DNA of 64,000 bases from Liolophura sinensis (Eukaryota > Mollusca > Polyplacophora > Chitonida > Chitonidae): assembly GCF_032854445.1 (NCBI RefSeq), contig NW_027018027.1:49310-113309 (forward strand). The letters run 5' to 3'. Of the stretch, positions 49,237 to 63,504 are shown in pieces (within the stretch, counting starts at the first letter, position 1; every line of letters begins with the position of its first letter). Position numbers and translations under genes: made by a program. Under the pieces are notes generated by a model, which saw only the letters and a program-made list of their open reading frames with translations, had not been told where the DNA came from and did no database searches.

Positions 49237-50883
49237 GTGCCCAGCAACGGCTCTTACTCCATGGAAACCAGGGAAATTTGCAATTTTTCAACTGCTGCCG
49301 ATGCCTGGCTCAATTCCGCTTCTTTTGGCACCTTATTAATGTGGGCCTGTGATCAGTTGTACTTTTTACAGCAGACTGTATCAAGTACCTTGTGTTTTTT
49401 ATGTGCAAATGGTGTGGTTTTTCTACACGTAGATAAAGACATTGAGATTGTCTTGGACTTAGAAGTAAGACAATTGCTGGGTGAGTTAAATGGGCTTAGC
49501 CCAAAGATTTGACGTCTTCTGGGCTACCGAAGGGCACATAACTTATAGTCAAAAGTTGAATATAGTAATAACCAGTCGCGATGGTACATAGTACAGTGTA
49601 GCCGAGTTCAATTAACAAAAAGACCAGGCAAAAATGCAAAAGTGGAAAAACTGTTCCAGTGCTGCTGGTAAGAGGCTAATCCGACGTATTTTGTGACGAG
49701 AAATCGAATGGTGCAAACCGCGTTGCTCTCCGACCAATACTTTTGGCTGTAGCGACAATTGAATGATCATTGATGTCATAATCACGTGCCCAGCAACGGC
49801 TCTTACTCCATGGAAACCAGGGAAATTTGCAATTTTTCAACAGTTGCCGATGCCTGGCTCAATTCCGCATCTTTTGGCACCTTATTAATGTGGGCCTGTG
49901 GTCAGTTGTACTTTTTACAGCAGACTGTATCAAGTACCTTGTGTTTTTTATGTACAAATGGTGTGGTTTTTCTACACGTAGATAAAGACATTGAGATTGT
50001 CTTGGACTTAGAAGTAAGACAATTGCTGGGTGAGTTAAATGCGCCTACAGAACAGATTTGAGGTCTTCTGGGCTACCGAAGGGCACATAACTTATAGTCA
50101 AAAGTTGAATATAGTAATGACCAGTCGCGATGGTACATAGTACAGTGCAGCCGATTTCAATTAACAAAAAGACCAGGCAAAAATGCAAAAGTGGAAAAAC
50201 TGTTCTAGTGCTGCTGGTAAGAGGCTAATCCGACGTGTTTTCTGACGAAAAATCGAATGGTGCAAACCGCGTTGCTCTCCGACCAATACTTTTGGCTGTA
50301 GCGACAATTGAATGATCATTGATGTCATAATCACGTGCCCAGCAACGGCTCTTACTCCATGGAAACCAGGGAAATTTGCAATTTTTCAACTGCTGCCGAT
50401 GCCTGGCTCAATTCCGCTTCTTTTGGCACCTTATTAATGTGGGCCTGTGATCAGTTGTACTTTTTACAGCAGACTGTATCAAGTACCTTGTGTTTTTTAT
50501 GTGCAAATGGTGTGGTTTTTCTACACGTAGATAAAGACATTGAGATTGTCTTGGACTTAGAAGTAAGACAATTGCTGGGTGAGTTAAATGGGCTTAGCCC
50601 AAAGATTTGAGGTCTTCTGGGCTACCAAAGGGCACATAACTTATAGTCAAAAGTTGAATATAGTAATAACCAGTCGCGATGGTACATAGTACAGTGTAGC
50701 CGACTTCAATTAACAAAAAGACCAGGTAAAAATGCAAAAGTGGATAAACTGTTCCAGTGCTGCTGGTAAGAGGCTAATCCGACGTATTTTCTGACGAGAA
50801 ATCGAATGGTGCAAACCGCGTTGCTCTCCGACCAATACTTTTGGCTGTAGCGACAATTGAATGATCATTGATGTCATAATCAC

Positions 50884-53800
50884 GTGCCCAGCAACGGCTC
50901 TTACTCCATGGAAACCAGGGAAATTTGCAATTTTTCAACAGCTGCCGATGCCTGGCTCAATTCCGCATCTTTTGGCACCTTATTAATGTGGGCCTGTGGT
51001 CAGTTGTACTTTTTACAGCAGACTGTATCAAGTACCTTGTGTTTTTTATGTACAAATGGTATGGTTTTTCTAAAAGTAGATAAAGACATTGAGATTGTCT
51101 TGGACTTAGAAGTAAGACAATTGCTGGGTGAGTTAAATGGGCTTAGCCCAAACATTTGACGTCTTCTGGGCTACCGAAGGGCACATAACTTATAGTCAAA
51201 AGTTAAATATAGTAATGACCAGTGGCGATGGTACACAGTACAGTGTAGCCGATTTCAATTAACAAAAAGACCAGGCAAAAATGCAAAAGTGGAAAAACTT
51301 GTCCAGTGCTGCTGGTAAGAAGCTAATCCGACGTATTTTGTGACGAGAAATCGAATGGTGCAAACCGCGTTGCTCTCCGACCAATACTTTTGGCTGTAGC
51401 GACAATTGAATGATCATTGATGTCATAATCACGTGCCCAGCAACGGCTCTTACTCCATGGAAACCATGGAAATTTGCAATTTTTCAACAGCTGCCGATGC
51501 CTGGCTCAATTCCGCACCTTTTGGCACTTTATTAATGTGGGTCTGTGGTCAGTTGTACTTTTTACAGCAGACTGTATCAAGTACCTTGTGTTTTTATGTA
51601 CAAATGGTGTGGTTTTTCTACACGTAGATAAAGACATTGAGATTTTCTTGGACTTAGAAGTAAGACAATTGCTGGGTGAGTTAAATGCGCCTAGAGAACA
51701 GATTTGAGGTCTTCTGGGCTACCGAAGGGCACATAACTTATAGTCAAAAGTTGAATATAGTAATGACCAGTCGCGATGGTACATAGTACAGTGCAGCCGA
51801 TTTCAACTAACAAAAAGACCAGGCAAAAATGCAAAAGTGGAAAAACTGTTCCAGTGCTGCTGGTAAGAGGCTAATCCGACGTATTTTGTGACGAAAAATC
51901 GAATGGTGCAAACCGCGTTGCTCTCCGACCAATACTTTTGGCTGTAGCGACAATTGAATGATCATTGATGTCATAATCACGTGCCCAGCAACGGCTCTTA
52001 CTCCATGGAAAACAGGGAAATTTGCAATTTGTCAACAGCTGCCGATGCCTGGCTCAATTCCGCTTCTTTTGGCACCTTATTAATGTGGGCCTGTGATCAG
52101 TTGTACTTTTTACAGCAGACTGTATCAAGTACCTTGTGTTTTTTATGTGCAAATGGTGTGGTTTTTCTACACGTAGATAAAGACATTGAGATTGTCTTGG
52201 ACTTAGAAGTAAGACAATTGCTGGGTGAGTTAAATGGGCTTAGCCCAAAGATTTGACGTCTTCTGGGCTACCGAAGGGCACATAACTTATAGTCAAAAGT
52301 TGAATATAGTAATAACCAGTCGCGATGGTACATAATACAGTGCAGCCGATTTCAATTAACAAAAAGACCAGGCAAAAATGCAAAAGTGGAAAAACTGTTC
52401 CAGTGCTGCTGGTAAGAGGCTAATCCGACGTATTTTGTGACGAGAAATCGAATGGTGCAAACCGCGTTGCTCTCCGACCAATACTTTTGGCTGTAGCGAC
52501 AATTGAATGATCATTGATGTCATAATCACGTGCCCAGCAACGGCTCTTACTCCATGGAAACCAGGGAAATTTGCAATTTTTCAACAGTTGCCGATGCCTG
52601 GCTCAATTCCGCATCTTTTGGCACCTTATTAATGTGGGTCTGTGGTCAGTTGTACTTTATACAGCAGACTGTATCAAGTACCTTGTGTTTTTTATGTACA
52701 AATGGTGTGGTTTTTCTACAAGTAGATAAAGACATTGAGATTGTCTTGGACTTAGAAGTAAGACAATTGCTGGGTGAGTTAAATGGGCTTAGCCCAAAGA
52801 TTTGACGTCTTCTGGGCTACCGAAGGGCACATAACTTATAGTCAAAAGTTGAATATAGTAATGACCAGTCGCGATGGTACATAGTACAGTGCAGCCGATT
52901 TCAATTAACAAAAAGACCTGGCAAAAATGCAAAAGTGGAAAAACTGTTCCAGTGCTGCTGGTAAGAGGCTAATCCGACATATTTTGTGACGAGAAATCGA
53001 ATGGTGCAAACCGCGTTGCTCTCCGACCAATACTTTTGGCTGTAGCGACAATTGAATGATCATTGATGTCATAATCACGTGCCCAGCAACGGCTCTTACT
53101 CCATGGAAACCAGGGAAATTTGCAATTTTTCAACAGCTGCCGATGCCTGGCTCAATTCCGCATCTTTTGGCACCTTATTAATGTGGGCCTGTGGTCAGTT
53201 GTACTTTTTACAGCAGACTGTATCAAGTACCTTGTGTTTTTTATGTACAAATGGTGTGGTTTTTCTACACGTAGATAAAGACATTGAGATTGTCTTGGAC
53301 TTAGAGGTAAGACAATTGCTGGGTGAGTTAAATGGGCTTAGCCCAAAGATTTGACGTCTTCTGGGCTACCGAAGGGCACATAACTTATAGTCAAAAGTTA
53401 AATATAGTAATGACCAGTGGCGATGGTACATAGTACAGTGTAGCCGATTTCAATTAACAAAAAGACCAGGCAAAAATGCAAAAGTGGAAAAACTTGTCCA
53501 GTGCTGCTGGTAAGAGGCTATTCCGACGTATTTTGTGACGAGAAATCGAATGGTGCAAACCGCGTTGCTCTCCGGCCAATACTTTTGGCTGTAGCGACAA
53601 TTGAATGATCATTGATGTCATAATCACGTGCCCAGCAACGGCTCTTACTCCATGGAAACCAGGGAAATTTGCAATTTTTCAACTGCTGCCGATGCCTGGC
53701 TCAATTCCGCATCTTTTGGCACCTTATTAATGTGGGTCTGTGGTCAGTTGTACTTTTTACAGCAGACTGTATCAAGTACCTTGTGTTTTTATGTACGAAT

Positions 53801-56800
53801 GGTGTGGTTTTTCTACACGTAGATAAAGACATTGAGATTGTCTTGGACTTAGAAGTAAGACAATTGCTGGGTGAGTTAAATGCGCCTAGAGAACAGATTT
53901 GAGGTCTTCTGGGCTACCGAAAGGCACATAACTTATAGTCAAAAGTTGAATATAGTAATGACCAGTCGCGATGGTACATAGTACAGTGCAGCCGATTTCA
54001 ACTAACAAAAAGACCAGGCAAAAATGCAAAAGTGGAAAAACTGTTCCAGTGCTGCTGATAAGAGGCTAATCCGACGTATTTTGTGACGAAAAATCGAATG
54101 GTGCAAACCGCGTTGCTCTCCGACCAATACTTATGGCTGTAGCGACAATTGAATGATCATTGATGTCATAATCACGTGCCCAGCAACGGCTCTTACTCCA
54201 TGGAAACCAGGGAAATTTGCAATTTTTCAACAGCTGCCGATGCCTGGCTCAATTCCGCTTCTTTTGGCACCTTATTAATGTGGGCCTGTGATCAGTTGTA
54301 CTTTTTACAGCAGACTGTATCAAGTACCTTGTGTTTTTTATGTGCAAATGGTGTGGTTTTTCTACACGTAGATAAAGACATTGAGATTGTCTTGGACTTA
54401 GAAGTAAGACAATTGCTGGGTGAGTTAAATGGGCTTAGCCCAAACATTTGACGTCTTCTGGGCTACCGAAGGGCACATAACTTATAGTCAAAAGTTGAAA
54501 ATAGTAATGACCAGTCGCGATGGTACATAGTACAGTGCAGCCGATTTCAATTAACAAAAAGACCAGGCAAAAATGCAAAAGTGGAAAAACTGTTCCAGTG
54601 CTGCTGGTAAGAGGCTAATCCGACGTATTTTGTGACGGGAAATCGAATGGTGCAAACCGCGTTGCTCTCCGACCAATACTTTTGGCTGTAGCGACAATTG
54701 AATGATCATTGATGTCATAATCACGTGCCCAGCAACGGCTCTTACTCCATGGAAACCAGGGAAATTTGCAATTTTTCAACAGCTGCCGATGCCTGGCTCA
54801 ATTCCGCATCTTTTGGCACCTTATTAATGTGGGCCTGTGGTCAGTTGTACTTTTTACAGCAGACTGTATCAAGTACCTTGTGTTTTTTTATGTACAAATG
54901 GTATGGTTTTTCTAAAAGTAGATAAAGACATTGAGATTGTCTTGGACTTAGAAGTAAGACAATTGCTGGGTGAGTTAAATGGGCTTAGCCCAAACATTTG
55001 ACGTCTTCTGGGCTACCGAAGGGCACATAACTTATAGTCAAAAGTTAAATATAGTAATGACCAGTGGCGATGGTACATAGTACAGTGTATCCGATTTCAA
55101 TTAACAAAAAGACCAGGCAAAAATGCAAAAGTGGAAAAACTTGTCCAGTGCTGCTGGTAAAAAGCAAATCCGACGTATTTTGTGACGAGAAATCCAATGG
55201 CGCAAACCGCGTTGCTCTCCGACCAATACTTTTGGCTGTAGCGACAATTGAATGATCATTGATGTCATAATCACGTGCCCAGCAACGGCTCTTACTCCAT
55301 GGAAACCATGGAAATTTGCAATTTTTCAACAGCTGCCGATGCCTGGCTCAATTCCGCACTTTTTGGCACTTTATTAATGTGGGTCTGTGGTCAGTTGTAC
55401 TTTTACAGCAGACTGTATCAAGTACCTTGTGTTTTTATGTACAAATGGTGTGGTTTTTCTACACGTAGATAAAGACATTGAGATTTTCTTGGACTTAGAA
55501 GTAAGACAATTGCTGGGTGAGTTAAATGCGCCTAGAGAACAGATTTGAGGTCTTCTGGGCTACCGAAGGGCACATAACTTATAGTCAAAAGTTGAATATA
55601 GTAATGACCAGTCGCGATGGTACATAGTACAGTGCAGCCGATTTCAACTAACAAAAAGACCAGGCAAAAATGCAAAAGTGGAAAAACTGTTCCAGTGCTG
55701 CTGGTAAGAGGCTAATCCGACGTATTTTGTGACGAAAAATCGAATGGTGCAAACCGCGTTGCTCTCCGACCAATACTTTTGGCTGTAGCGACAATTGAAT
55801 GATCATTGATGTCATAATCACGTGCCCAGCAACGGCTCTTACTCCATGGAAACCAGGGAAATTTGCAATTTTTCAACAGCTGCCGATGCCTGGCTCAATT
55901 CCGCTTCTTTTGGCACCTTATTAATGTGGGCGTGTGATCAGTTGTACTTTTTACAGCAGACTGTATCAAGTACCTTGTGTTTTTTATGTGCAAATGGTGT
56001 GGTTTTTCTACACGTAGATAAAGACATTGAGATTGTCTTGGACTTAGAAGTAAGACAATTGCTGGGTGAGTTAAATGGGCTTAGCCCAAACATTTGACGT
56101 CTTCTGGGCTACCGAAGGGCACATAACTTATAGTCAAAAGTTGAAAATAGTAATGACCAGTCGCGATGGTACATAGTACAGTGCAGCCGATTTCAATTAA
56201 CAAAAAGACCAGGCAAAAATGCAAAAGTGGAAAAACTGTTCCAGTGCTGCTGGTAAGAGGCTAATCCGACGTATTTTGTGACGGGAAATCGAATGGTGCA
56301 AACCGCGTTGCTCTCCGACCAATACTTTTGGCTGTAGCGACAATTGAATGATCATTTATGTCATAATCACGTGCCCAGCAACGGCTCTTACTCCATGGAA
56401 ACCAGGGAAATTTGCAATTTTTCAACAGCTGCCGATGCCTGGCTCAATTCCGCATCTTTTGGCACCTTATTAATGTGGGCCTGTGGTCAGTTGTACTTTT
56501 TACAGCAGACTGTATCAAGTACCTTGTGTTTTTTATGTACAAATGGTATGGTTTTTCTAAAAGTAGATAAAGACATTGAGATTGTCTTGGACTTAGAAGT
56601 AAGACAATTGCTGGGTGAGTTAAATGGGCTTAGCCCAAACATTTGACGTCTTCTGGGCTACCGAAGGGCACATAACTTATAGTCAAAAGTTAAATATAGT
56701 AATGACCAGTGGCGATGGTACATAGTACAGTGTAGCCGATTTCAATTAACAAAAAGACCAGGCAAAAATGCAAAAGTGGAAAAACTTGTCCAGTGCTGCT

Positions 56801-57466
56801 GGTAAGAAGCTAATCCGACGTATTTTGTGACGAGAAATCCAATGGCGCAAACCGCGTTGCTCTCCGACCAATACTTTTGGCTGTAGCGACAATTGAATGA
56901 TCATTGATGTCATAATCACGTGCCCAGCAACGGCTCTTACTCCATGGAAACCAGGGAAATTTGCAATTTTTCAACAGCTGCCGATGCCTGGCTCAATTCC
57001 GCACTTTTTGGCACTTTATTAATGTGGGTCTGTGGTCAGTTGTACTTTTACAGCAGACTGTATCAAGTACCTTGTGTTTTTATGTACAAATGGTGTGGTT
57101 TTTCTACACGTAGATAAAGACATTGAGATTTTCTTGGACTTAGAAGTAAGACAATTGCTGGGTGAGTTAAATGCGCCTAGAGAACAGATTTGAGGTCTTC
57201 TGGGCTACCGAAGGGCACATAACTTATAGTCAAAAGTTGAATATAGTAATGACCAGTCGCGATGGTACATAGTACAGTGCAGCCGATTTCAACTAACAAA
57301 AAGACCAGGCAAAAATGCAAAAGTGGAAAAACTGTTCCAGTGCTGCTGGTAAGAGGCTAATCCGACGTATTTTGTGACGAAAAATCGAATGGTGCAAACC
57401 GCGTTGCTCTCCGACCAATACTTTTGGCTCTAGCGACAATTGAATGATCATTGATGTCATAATCAC
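50884..57466. repeat. Trimer-based segment with a 1,646-bp tandem duplication
   Basis: A pair of monomers with GGTATGGTTTTTCTAAAAG (50884, 54725, 56371), each followed by a short-T-tract B monomer with GATTTTCTTGG or a related change (51433, 55275, 56920), recurs three times. The last two are part of a clean three-monomer duplication: 54176-55821 matches 55822-57466. Shared marks are TTGAAAATAGTAATG (54495 and 56141), GACGGGAAATCG (54635 and 56281), GAAATCCAATGGCGC (55189 and 56834) and GCACTTTTTGGCACTTTAT (55357 and 57002). Strict A/B alternation is lost in this segment. Confidence 0.8.
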
Positions 57467-58565
57467 GTGCCCAGCAACGGCTCTTACTCCATGGAAACCA
57501 GGGAAATTTGCAATTTGTCAACAGCTGCCGATGCCTGGCTCAATTCCGCTTCTTTTGGCACCTTATTAATGTGGGCCTGTGGTCAGTTGTACTTTTTACA
57601 GCAGACTGTATCAAGTACCTTGTGTTTTTTATGTGCAAATGGTGTGGTTTTTCTACACGTAGATAAAGACATTGAGATTGTCTTGGACTTAGAAGTAAGA
57701 CAATTGCTGGGTGAGTTAAATGGGCTTAGCCCAAAGATTTGACATCTTCTGGGCTACCAAAAAGCACATAACTTATAGTCAAAAGTTGAATATAGTAATG
57801 ACCAGTCGCGATGGTACATAGTACAGTGTAGCCGATTTCAATTAAGAAAAAGACCAGGCAAAAATGCAAAAGTGGAAAAACTGTTCCAGTGCTGCTGGTA
57901 AGAGGCTAATCCGACGTATTTTCTGACGAAAAATCGAATGGTGCAAACCGCGTTGCTCCCCGACCAATACTTTTGGCTGTAGCGACAATTGAATGATCAT
58001 TGATGTCATAATCACGTGCCCAGCAACGGCTCTTACTCCATGGAAACCAGGGAAATTTGCAACATTTCAACAGGTGCCGATGCCTGGCTCAATTCCGTTT
58101 CTTTTGGCACCTTATTAATGTAGGTCTGTGGTCAGTTGTACTTTTTACAGCAGACTGTATCAAGTACCTTGTGTTTTTTATGTACAAATGGTGTGGTTTT
58201 TCTACACGTAGATAAAGACATTGACATTGTCTTGGACTTAGAAGTAAGACAATTGCTGGGTGAGTTAAATGGGCTTAGCCCAAAGATTTGACATCTTCTG
58301 GGCTACCGAAAAGCACATAACTTATAGTCAAAAGCTGAATATAGTAATGACCAGTCGCGATGGTACATAGTACAGTGTAGCCGATTTCAATTAACAAAAA
58401 GACCAGGCAAAAATGCAAAAGTGGAAAAACTGTTCCAGTGCTGCTGGTAAGAGGCTAATCCGACGTATTTTCCTGACGAAAAATCGAATGGTGCAAACCG
58501 CGTTGCTCCCCGACCAATACTTTTGGCTGTAGTGACAATTGAATGATCAATGATGTCATAATCAC

Positions 58566-60760
58566 GTGCCCAGCAACGGCTCTTACTCCATGGAAACCAG
58601 GGAAATTGGCAATTTTTCAACAGCTGCCGATGCCTGGCTCAATTCCGCATCTTTTGGCACCTTATTAATGTGGGCCTGTGGTCAGTTGTACTTTTTACAG
58701 CAGACTGTATCAAGTACCTTGTGTTTTTTATGTACAAATGGTGTGGTTTTTCTACACGTAGATAAAGACAATGAGATTGTCTTGGACTTAGAAGTAAGAC
58801 AATTGCTGGGTGAGTTAAATGGGCTTAGCCCAAACATTTGACGTCTTCTGGGCTACCGAAGGGCACATAACTTATAGTCAAAAGTTAAAAATAGTAATGA
58901 CCAGTGGCGATGGTACACAGTACAGTGTAGCCGATTTCAATTAACAAAAAGACCAGGCAAAAATGCAAAAATGGAAAAAACTGTTCCAGTGCTGCTTTGA
59001 AGAGGCTAATCCGACGTATTTTGTGACGAGAAATCGAATGGTGCAAACCGCGTTGCTCTCCAACCAATACTTTGGCTGTAGCGACAATTGAATGATCATT
59101 GATGTCATAATCACGTGCCCAGCAACGGCTCTTACTCCATGGAAACCAGGGAAATTTGCAATTTTTCAACAGCTGCCGATGCCTGGCTCAATTCCGCATC
59201 TTTTGGCACCTTATTAATGTGGGTCTGTGGTCAGTTGTACATTTTACAGCAGACTGTATCAAGTACCTTGTGTTTTTTATGTACAAATGGTGTTGTTTTT
59301 CTACACGTAGATAAAGACATTGACATTGTCTTGGACTTAGAAGTAAGACAATTGCTGGGTGAGTTAAATGGGCTTAGCCCAAAGATTTGACATCTTCTGG
59401 GCTACCGAAAAGCACATAACTTATAGTCAAAAGCTGAATATAGTAATGACCAGTCGCGATGGTACATAGTACAGTGTAGCCGATTTCAATTAACAAAAAG
59501 ACCAGGCAAAAATGCAAAAGTGGAAAAACTGTTCCAGTGCTGCTGGTAAGAGGCTAATCCGACGTATTTTCTGACGAAAAATCGAATGGTGCAAACCGCG
59601 TTGCTCCCCGACCAATACTTTTGGCTGTAGTGACAATTGAATGATCAATGATGTCATAATCACGTGCCCAGCAACGGCTCTTACTCCATGGAAACCAGGG
59701 AAATTGGCAATTTTTCAACAGCTGCCGATGCCTGGCTCAATTCCGCATCTTTTGGCACCTTATTAATGTGGGCCTGTGGTCAGTTGTACTTTTTACAGCA
59801 GACTGTATCAAGTACCTTGTGTTTTTTATGTACAAATGGTGTGGTTTTTCTACACGTAGATAAAGACAATGAGATTGTCTTGGACTTAGAAGTAAGACAA
59901 TTGCTGGGTGAGTTAAATGGGCTTAGCCCAAACATTTGACGTCTTCTGGGCTACCGAAGGGCACATAACTTATAGTCAAAAGTTAAATATAGTAATGACC
60001 AGTGGCGATGGTACACAGTACAGTGTAGCCGATTTCAATTAACAAAAAGACCAGGCAAAAATGCAAAAATGGAAAAACTGTTCCAGTGGTGCTTTAAAGA
60101 GGCTAATCCGACGTATTTTGTGACGAGAAATCGAATGGTGCAAACCGCGTTGCTCTCCAACCAATACTTTTGGCTGTAGCGACAATTGAATGATCATTGA
60201 TGTCATAATCACGTGCCCAGCAACGGCTCTTACTCCATGGAAACCAGGGAAATTTGCAATTTTTCAACAGCTGCCGATGCCTGGCTCAATTCGCATCTTT
60301 TGGCACCTTATTGATGTGGGTCTGTGGTCAGTTGTACATTTTACAGCAGACTGTATCAAGTACCTTGTGTTTTTTATGTACAAATGGTGTTGTTTTTCTA
60401 CACGTAGATAAAGACATTGAGATTGTCTTGGACTTAGAAGTAAGACAATTGCTGGGTGAGTTAAATTGGCAGAGCCCAAACATTTGACGTTTTCTGGGCT
60501 ACCGAAGGGCACATAACTTATAGTCAAAAGTTGAATATAGTAATGACCAATCGCGATGGTACATAGTACAGTGTAGCCGATTTCAATTAACAAAAAGACC
60601 AGGCAAAAATGCAAAAGTGGAAAAACTGTTCCAGTGTTGCTGGTAAGAGGCTAATCCGACGTATTTTCTGACGAAAAATCGAATGGTGCAAACCGCGTTG
60701 CTCTCCGACCAATACTTTTGGCTGTAGCGACAATTGAATGATCATTTATGTCATAATCAC
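58566..60760. repeat. Tandem 1,098-bp dimers in region III
   Basis: The monomer pair 58566/59115 is repeated at 59664/60213, and a similar pair occurs at 62956/63505. The first member has GACAATGAGATTG (and ATTGGCAATTT in the first two pairs); the second has TTGTACATTTTACAG and GGTGTTGTTTTTC. The spacer between them has GGTACACAGTACAG and GCTTTGAAGAG or GCTTTAAAGAG. Compensating indels are present in 59000-59090 (extra A, missing T). Copy 2 of the second member has lost a C (AATTCGCATC, about 60290), giving 548 bp. Confidence 0.8.
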
Positions 60761-63504
60761 GTGCCCAGCAACGGCTCTTACTCCATGGAAACCAGGGAAA
60801 TTTGCAATTTTTCAACAGCTGCCGATGCCTGGCTCAATTCCGCATCTTTTGGCACCTTATTAATGTGGGCCTGTGGTCAGTTGTACTTTTTACAGCAGAC
60901 TGTATCAAGTACCTTGTGTTTTTTATGTGCAAATGGTGTGGTTTTTCTACAAGTAGATAAAGACATTGAGATTGTCTTGGACTTAGAAGTAAGACAATTG
61001 CTGGGTGAGTTGAATGCGCCTAGAGAAAAGATTTAAGGTCTTCTGGGCTACTCATGGGCACATCACTTATAGTCAAAAGTTGAATATAGTAATGACCAGT
61101 CGCGATGGTACATAGTACAGTGTAGCCGATTTCAATTAACAAAAAGACCAGGCATAAATGCAAAAGTGGAAAAACTGTTCCAGTGCTACTGGTAAGAGGC
61201 TAATCCGACGTATTTTGTGAGGAGAAATCGAATGGTGCAAACCGCGTTGCTCTCCGACCAATACTTTTGGCTGTAGCGACAATTGAATGATCATTGATGT
61301 CATAATCACGTGCCCAGCAACGGCTCTTACTCCATGGAAACCAGGGAAATTTGCAATTATTCAACAGTTGCCGATGCCTGGCTCAATTCCGCTTCTTTTG
61401 GCACCTTATTAATGTGGGCCTGTGGTCAGTTGTACTTTTTACAGCAGACTGTATCAAGTACCTTGTGTTTTTTATGTACAAATGGTGTGGTTTTTCTACA
61501 CGTAGATAAAGACATTGAGATTGTCTTGGACTTAGAAGTAAGACAATTGCTGGGTGAGTTAAATGGGCTTAGCCCAAAGATTTGACGTCTTCTGGGCTAC
61601 CGAAGGGCACATAACTTATAGTCAAAAGTTGAATATAGTAATGACCAGTCGCGATGGTACATAGTACAGTGTAGCCGATTTCAATTAACAAAAAGACCGG
61701 GCAAAAATGCAAAAGTGGAAAAACTGTTCCAGTGTTGCTGGTAAGAGGCTAATCCGACGTATTTTGTGACGAGAAATCGAATGGTGCAAACCGCGTTGCT
61801 CTCCGACCAATACTTTTGGCTGTAGCGACAATTGAATGATCATTGATGTCATAATCACGTGCCCAGCAACGGCTCTTACTCCATGGAAACCAGGGAAATT
61901 TGCAACATTTCAACAGGTGCCGATGCCTGGCTCAATTCCGCTTCTTTTGGCACCTTATTAATGTGGGTCTGTGGTCAGTTGTACTTTTTACAGCAGACTG
62001 TATCAAGTACCTTGTGTTTTTTATGTACAAATGGTGTGGTTTTTCTACACGTAGATAAAGACATTGAGATTGTCTTGGACTTAGAAGTAAGACAATTGCT
62101 GGGTGAGTTAAATGGGCTTAGCCCAAAGATTTGACATCTTCTGGGCTACCGAAAAGCACATAACTTATAGTCAAAAGTTGAATATAGTAATGACCAGTCG
62201 CGATGGTACATAGTACAGTGTAGCCGATTTCAATTAACAAAAAGACCAGGCAAAAATGCAAAAGTGGAAAAACTGTTCCAGTGTTGCTGGTAAGAGGCTA
62301 ATCCGACGTATTTTCTGACGAAAAATCGAATGGTGCAAACCGCGTTGCTCTCCGACCAATACTTTTGGCTGTAGCGACAATTGAATGATCATTGATGTCA
62401 TAATCACGTGCCCAGCAACGGCTCTTACTCCATGGAAACCAGGGAAATTTGCAATTCTTCAACTGCTGCCGATGCCTGGCTCAATTCCGCTTCTTTTGGC
62501 ACCTTATTAATGTGGGCCTGTGATCAGTTGTACTTTTTACAGCAGACTGTATCAAGTACCTTGTGTTTTTTATGTGCAAATTTTGTGGTTTTTCTACACG
62601 TAGATAAAGACATTGAGATTGTCTTGGACTTAGAAGTAAGACAATTGCTGGGTGAGTTAAATGGGCTTAGCCCAATGATTTGACGTCTTCTGGGCTACCG
62701 AAGGGCACATAACTTATAGTCAAGAGGTGAATATAGTAATGACCAGTCGCGATGGTACATAGTACAGTGTAGCCGATTTCAATAACAAAAAGACCAGGCA
62801 AAAATGCAAAAGTGGAAAAACTGTTCCAGTGCTGCTGGTAAGAGGCTAATCCGACGTATTTTGTGACGAAAAATCGAATGGTGCAAACCGCGTTGCTCTC
62901 CGACCAATTCTTTTGGCTGTAGCGACAATTGAATGATCATTGATGTCATAATCACGTGCCCAGCAACGGCTCTTACTCCATGGAAACCAGGGAAATTTGC
63001 AATTTTTCAACAGCTGCCGATGCCTGGCTCAATTCCGCATCTTTTGGCACCTTATTAATGTGGGCCTGTGGTCAGTTGTACTTTTTACAGCAGGCTGTAT
63101 CAAGTACCTTGTGTTTTTTATGTACAAATGGTGTGGTTTTTCTACACGTAGATAAAGACAATGAGATTGTCTTGGACTTAGAAGTAAGACAATTGCTGGG
63201 TGAGTTAAATGGGCTTAGCCCAAACATTTGACGTCTTCTGGGCTACCGAAGGGCACATAACTTATAGTCAAAAGTTAAATATAGTAATGACCAGTGGCGA
63301 TGGTACACAGTACAGTGTAGCCGATTTCAATTAACAAAAAGACCAGGCAAAAATGCAAAAATGGAAAAACTGTTCCAGTGCTGCTTTGAAGAGACTAATC
63401 CGACGTATTTTGTGACGAGAAATCGAATGGTGCAAACCGCGTTGCTCTCCAACCAATACTTTTGGCTGTAGCGACAATTGAATGATCATTGATGTCATAA
63501 TCAC

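Larger units (their letters stand above)
19686..50610. repeat. A/B dimeric organisation, about 1,098-bp period
   Basis: Across the 57 monomers from 19686 to 50335, the A class (GATCAG, TGCAAAT, GGGCTTAGCCC) and B class (GGTCAG, TACAAAT, GCGCCTAGAGAAC) alternate in 51 of 56 steps. The five breaks are one AA step (21333/21882) and four BB steps (24626/25146, 32830/33350, 38837/39357, 43748/44297). Three of the BB steps involve the monomer with the 29-bp deletion followed by the monomer with the shortened T tract. The functional repeat unit is therefore a dimer, with phase slips inherited through block duplication. A few monomers are mixed, for example 42650 and 47590 (GCCTGTGGTCAG with a B ending). 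Confidence 0.85.
17490..57466. repeat. Region II: higher-order repeat domain with A and B monomers
   Basis: B-class monomers (ending GCGCCTAGAGAACAG) begin at 17490. They recur at 19686, 20784, 22431, 23528, 24626, 25146, 26243, 27341 and so on to 56920; I count 35 in this region. Between them sit A-class monomers with GCCTGTGATCAG, TGTGCAAATGG and GGGCTTAGCCC. The classes mostly alternate, and alternating dimers are themselves grouped in longer repeated blocks. Higher-order organisation of this kind is known for primate alpha satellite and some plant and insect satellites, and arises by repeated unequal exchange of multi-monomer units. Confidence 0.85.
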
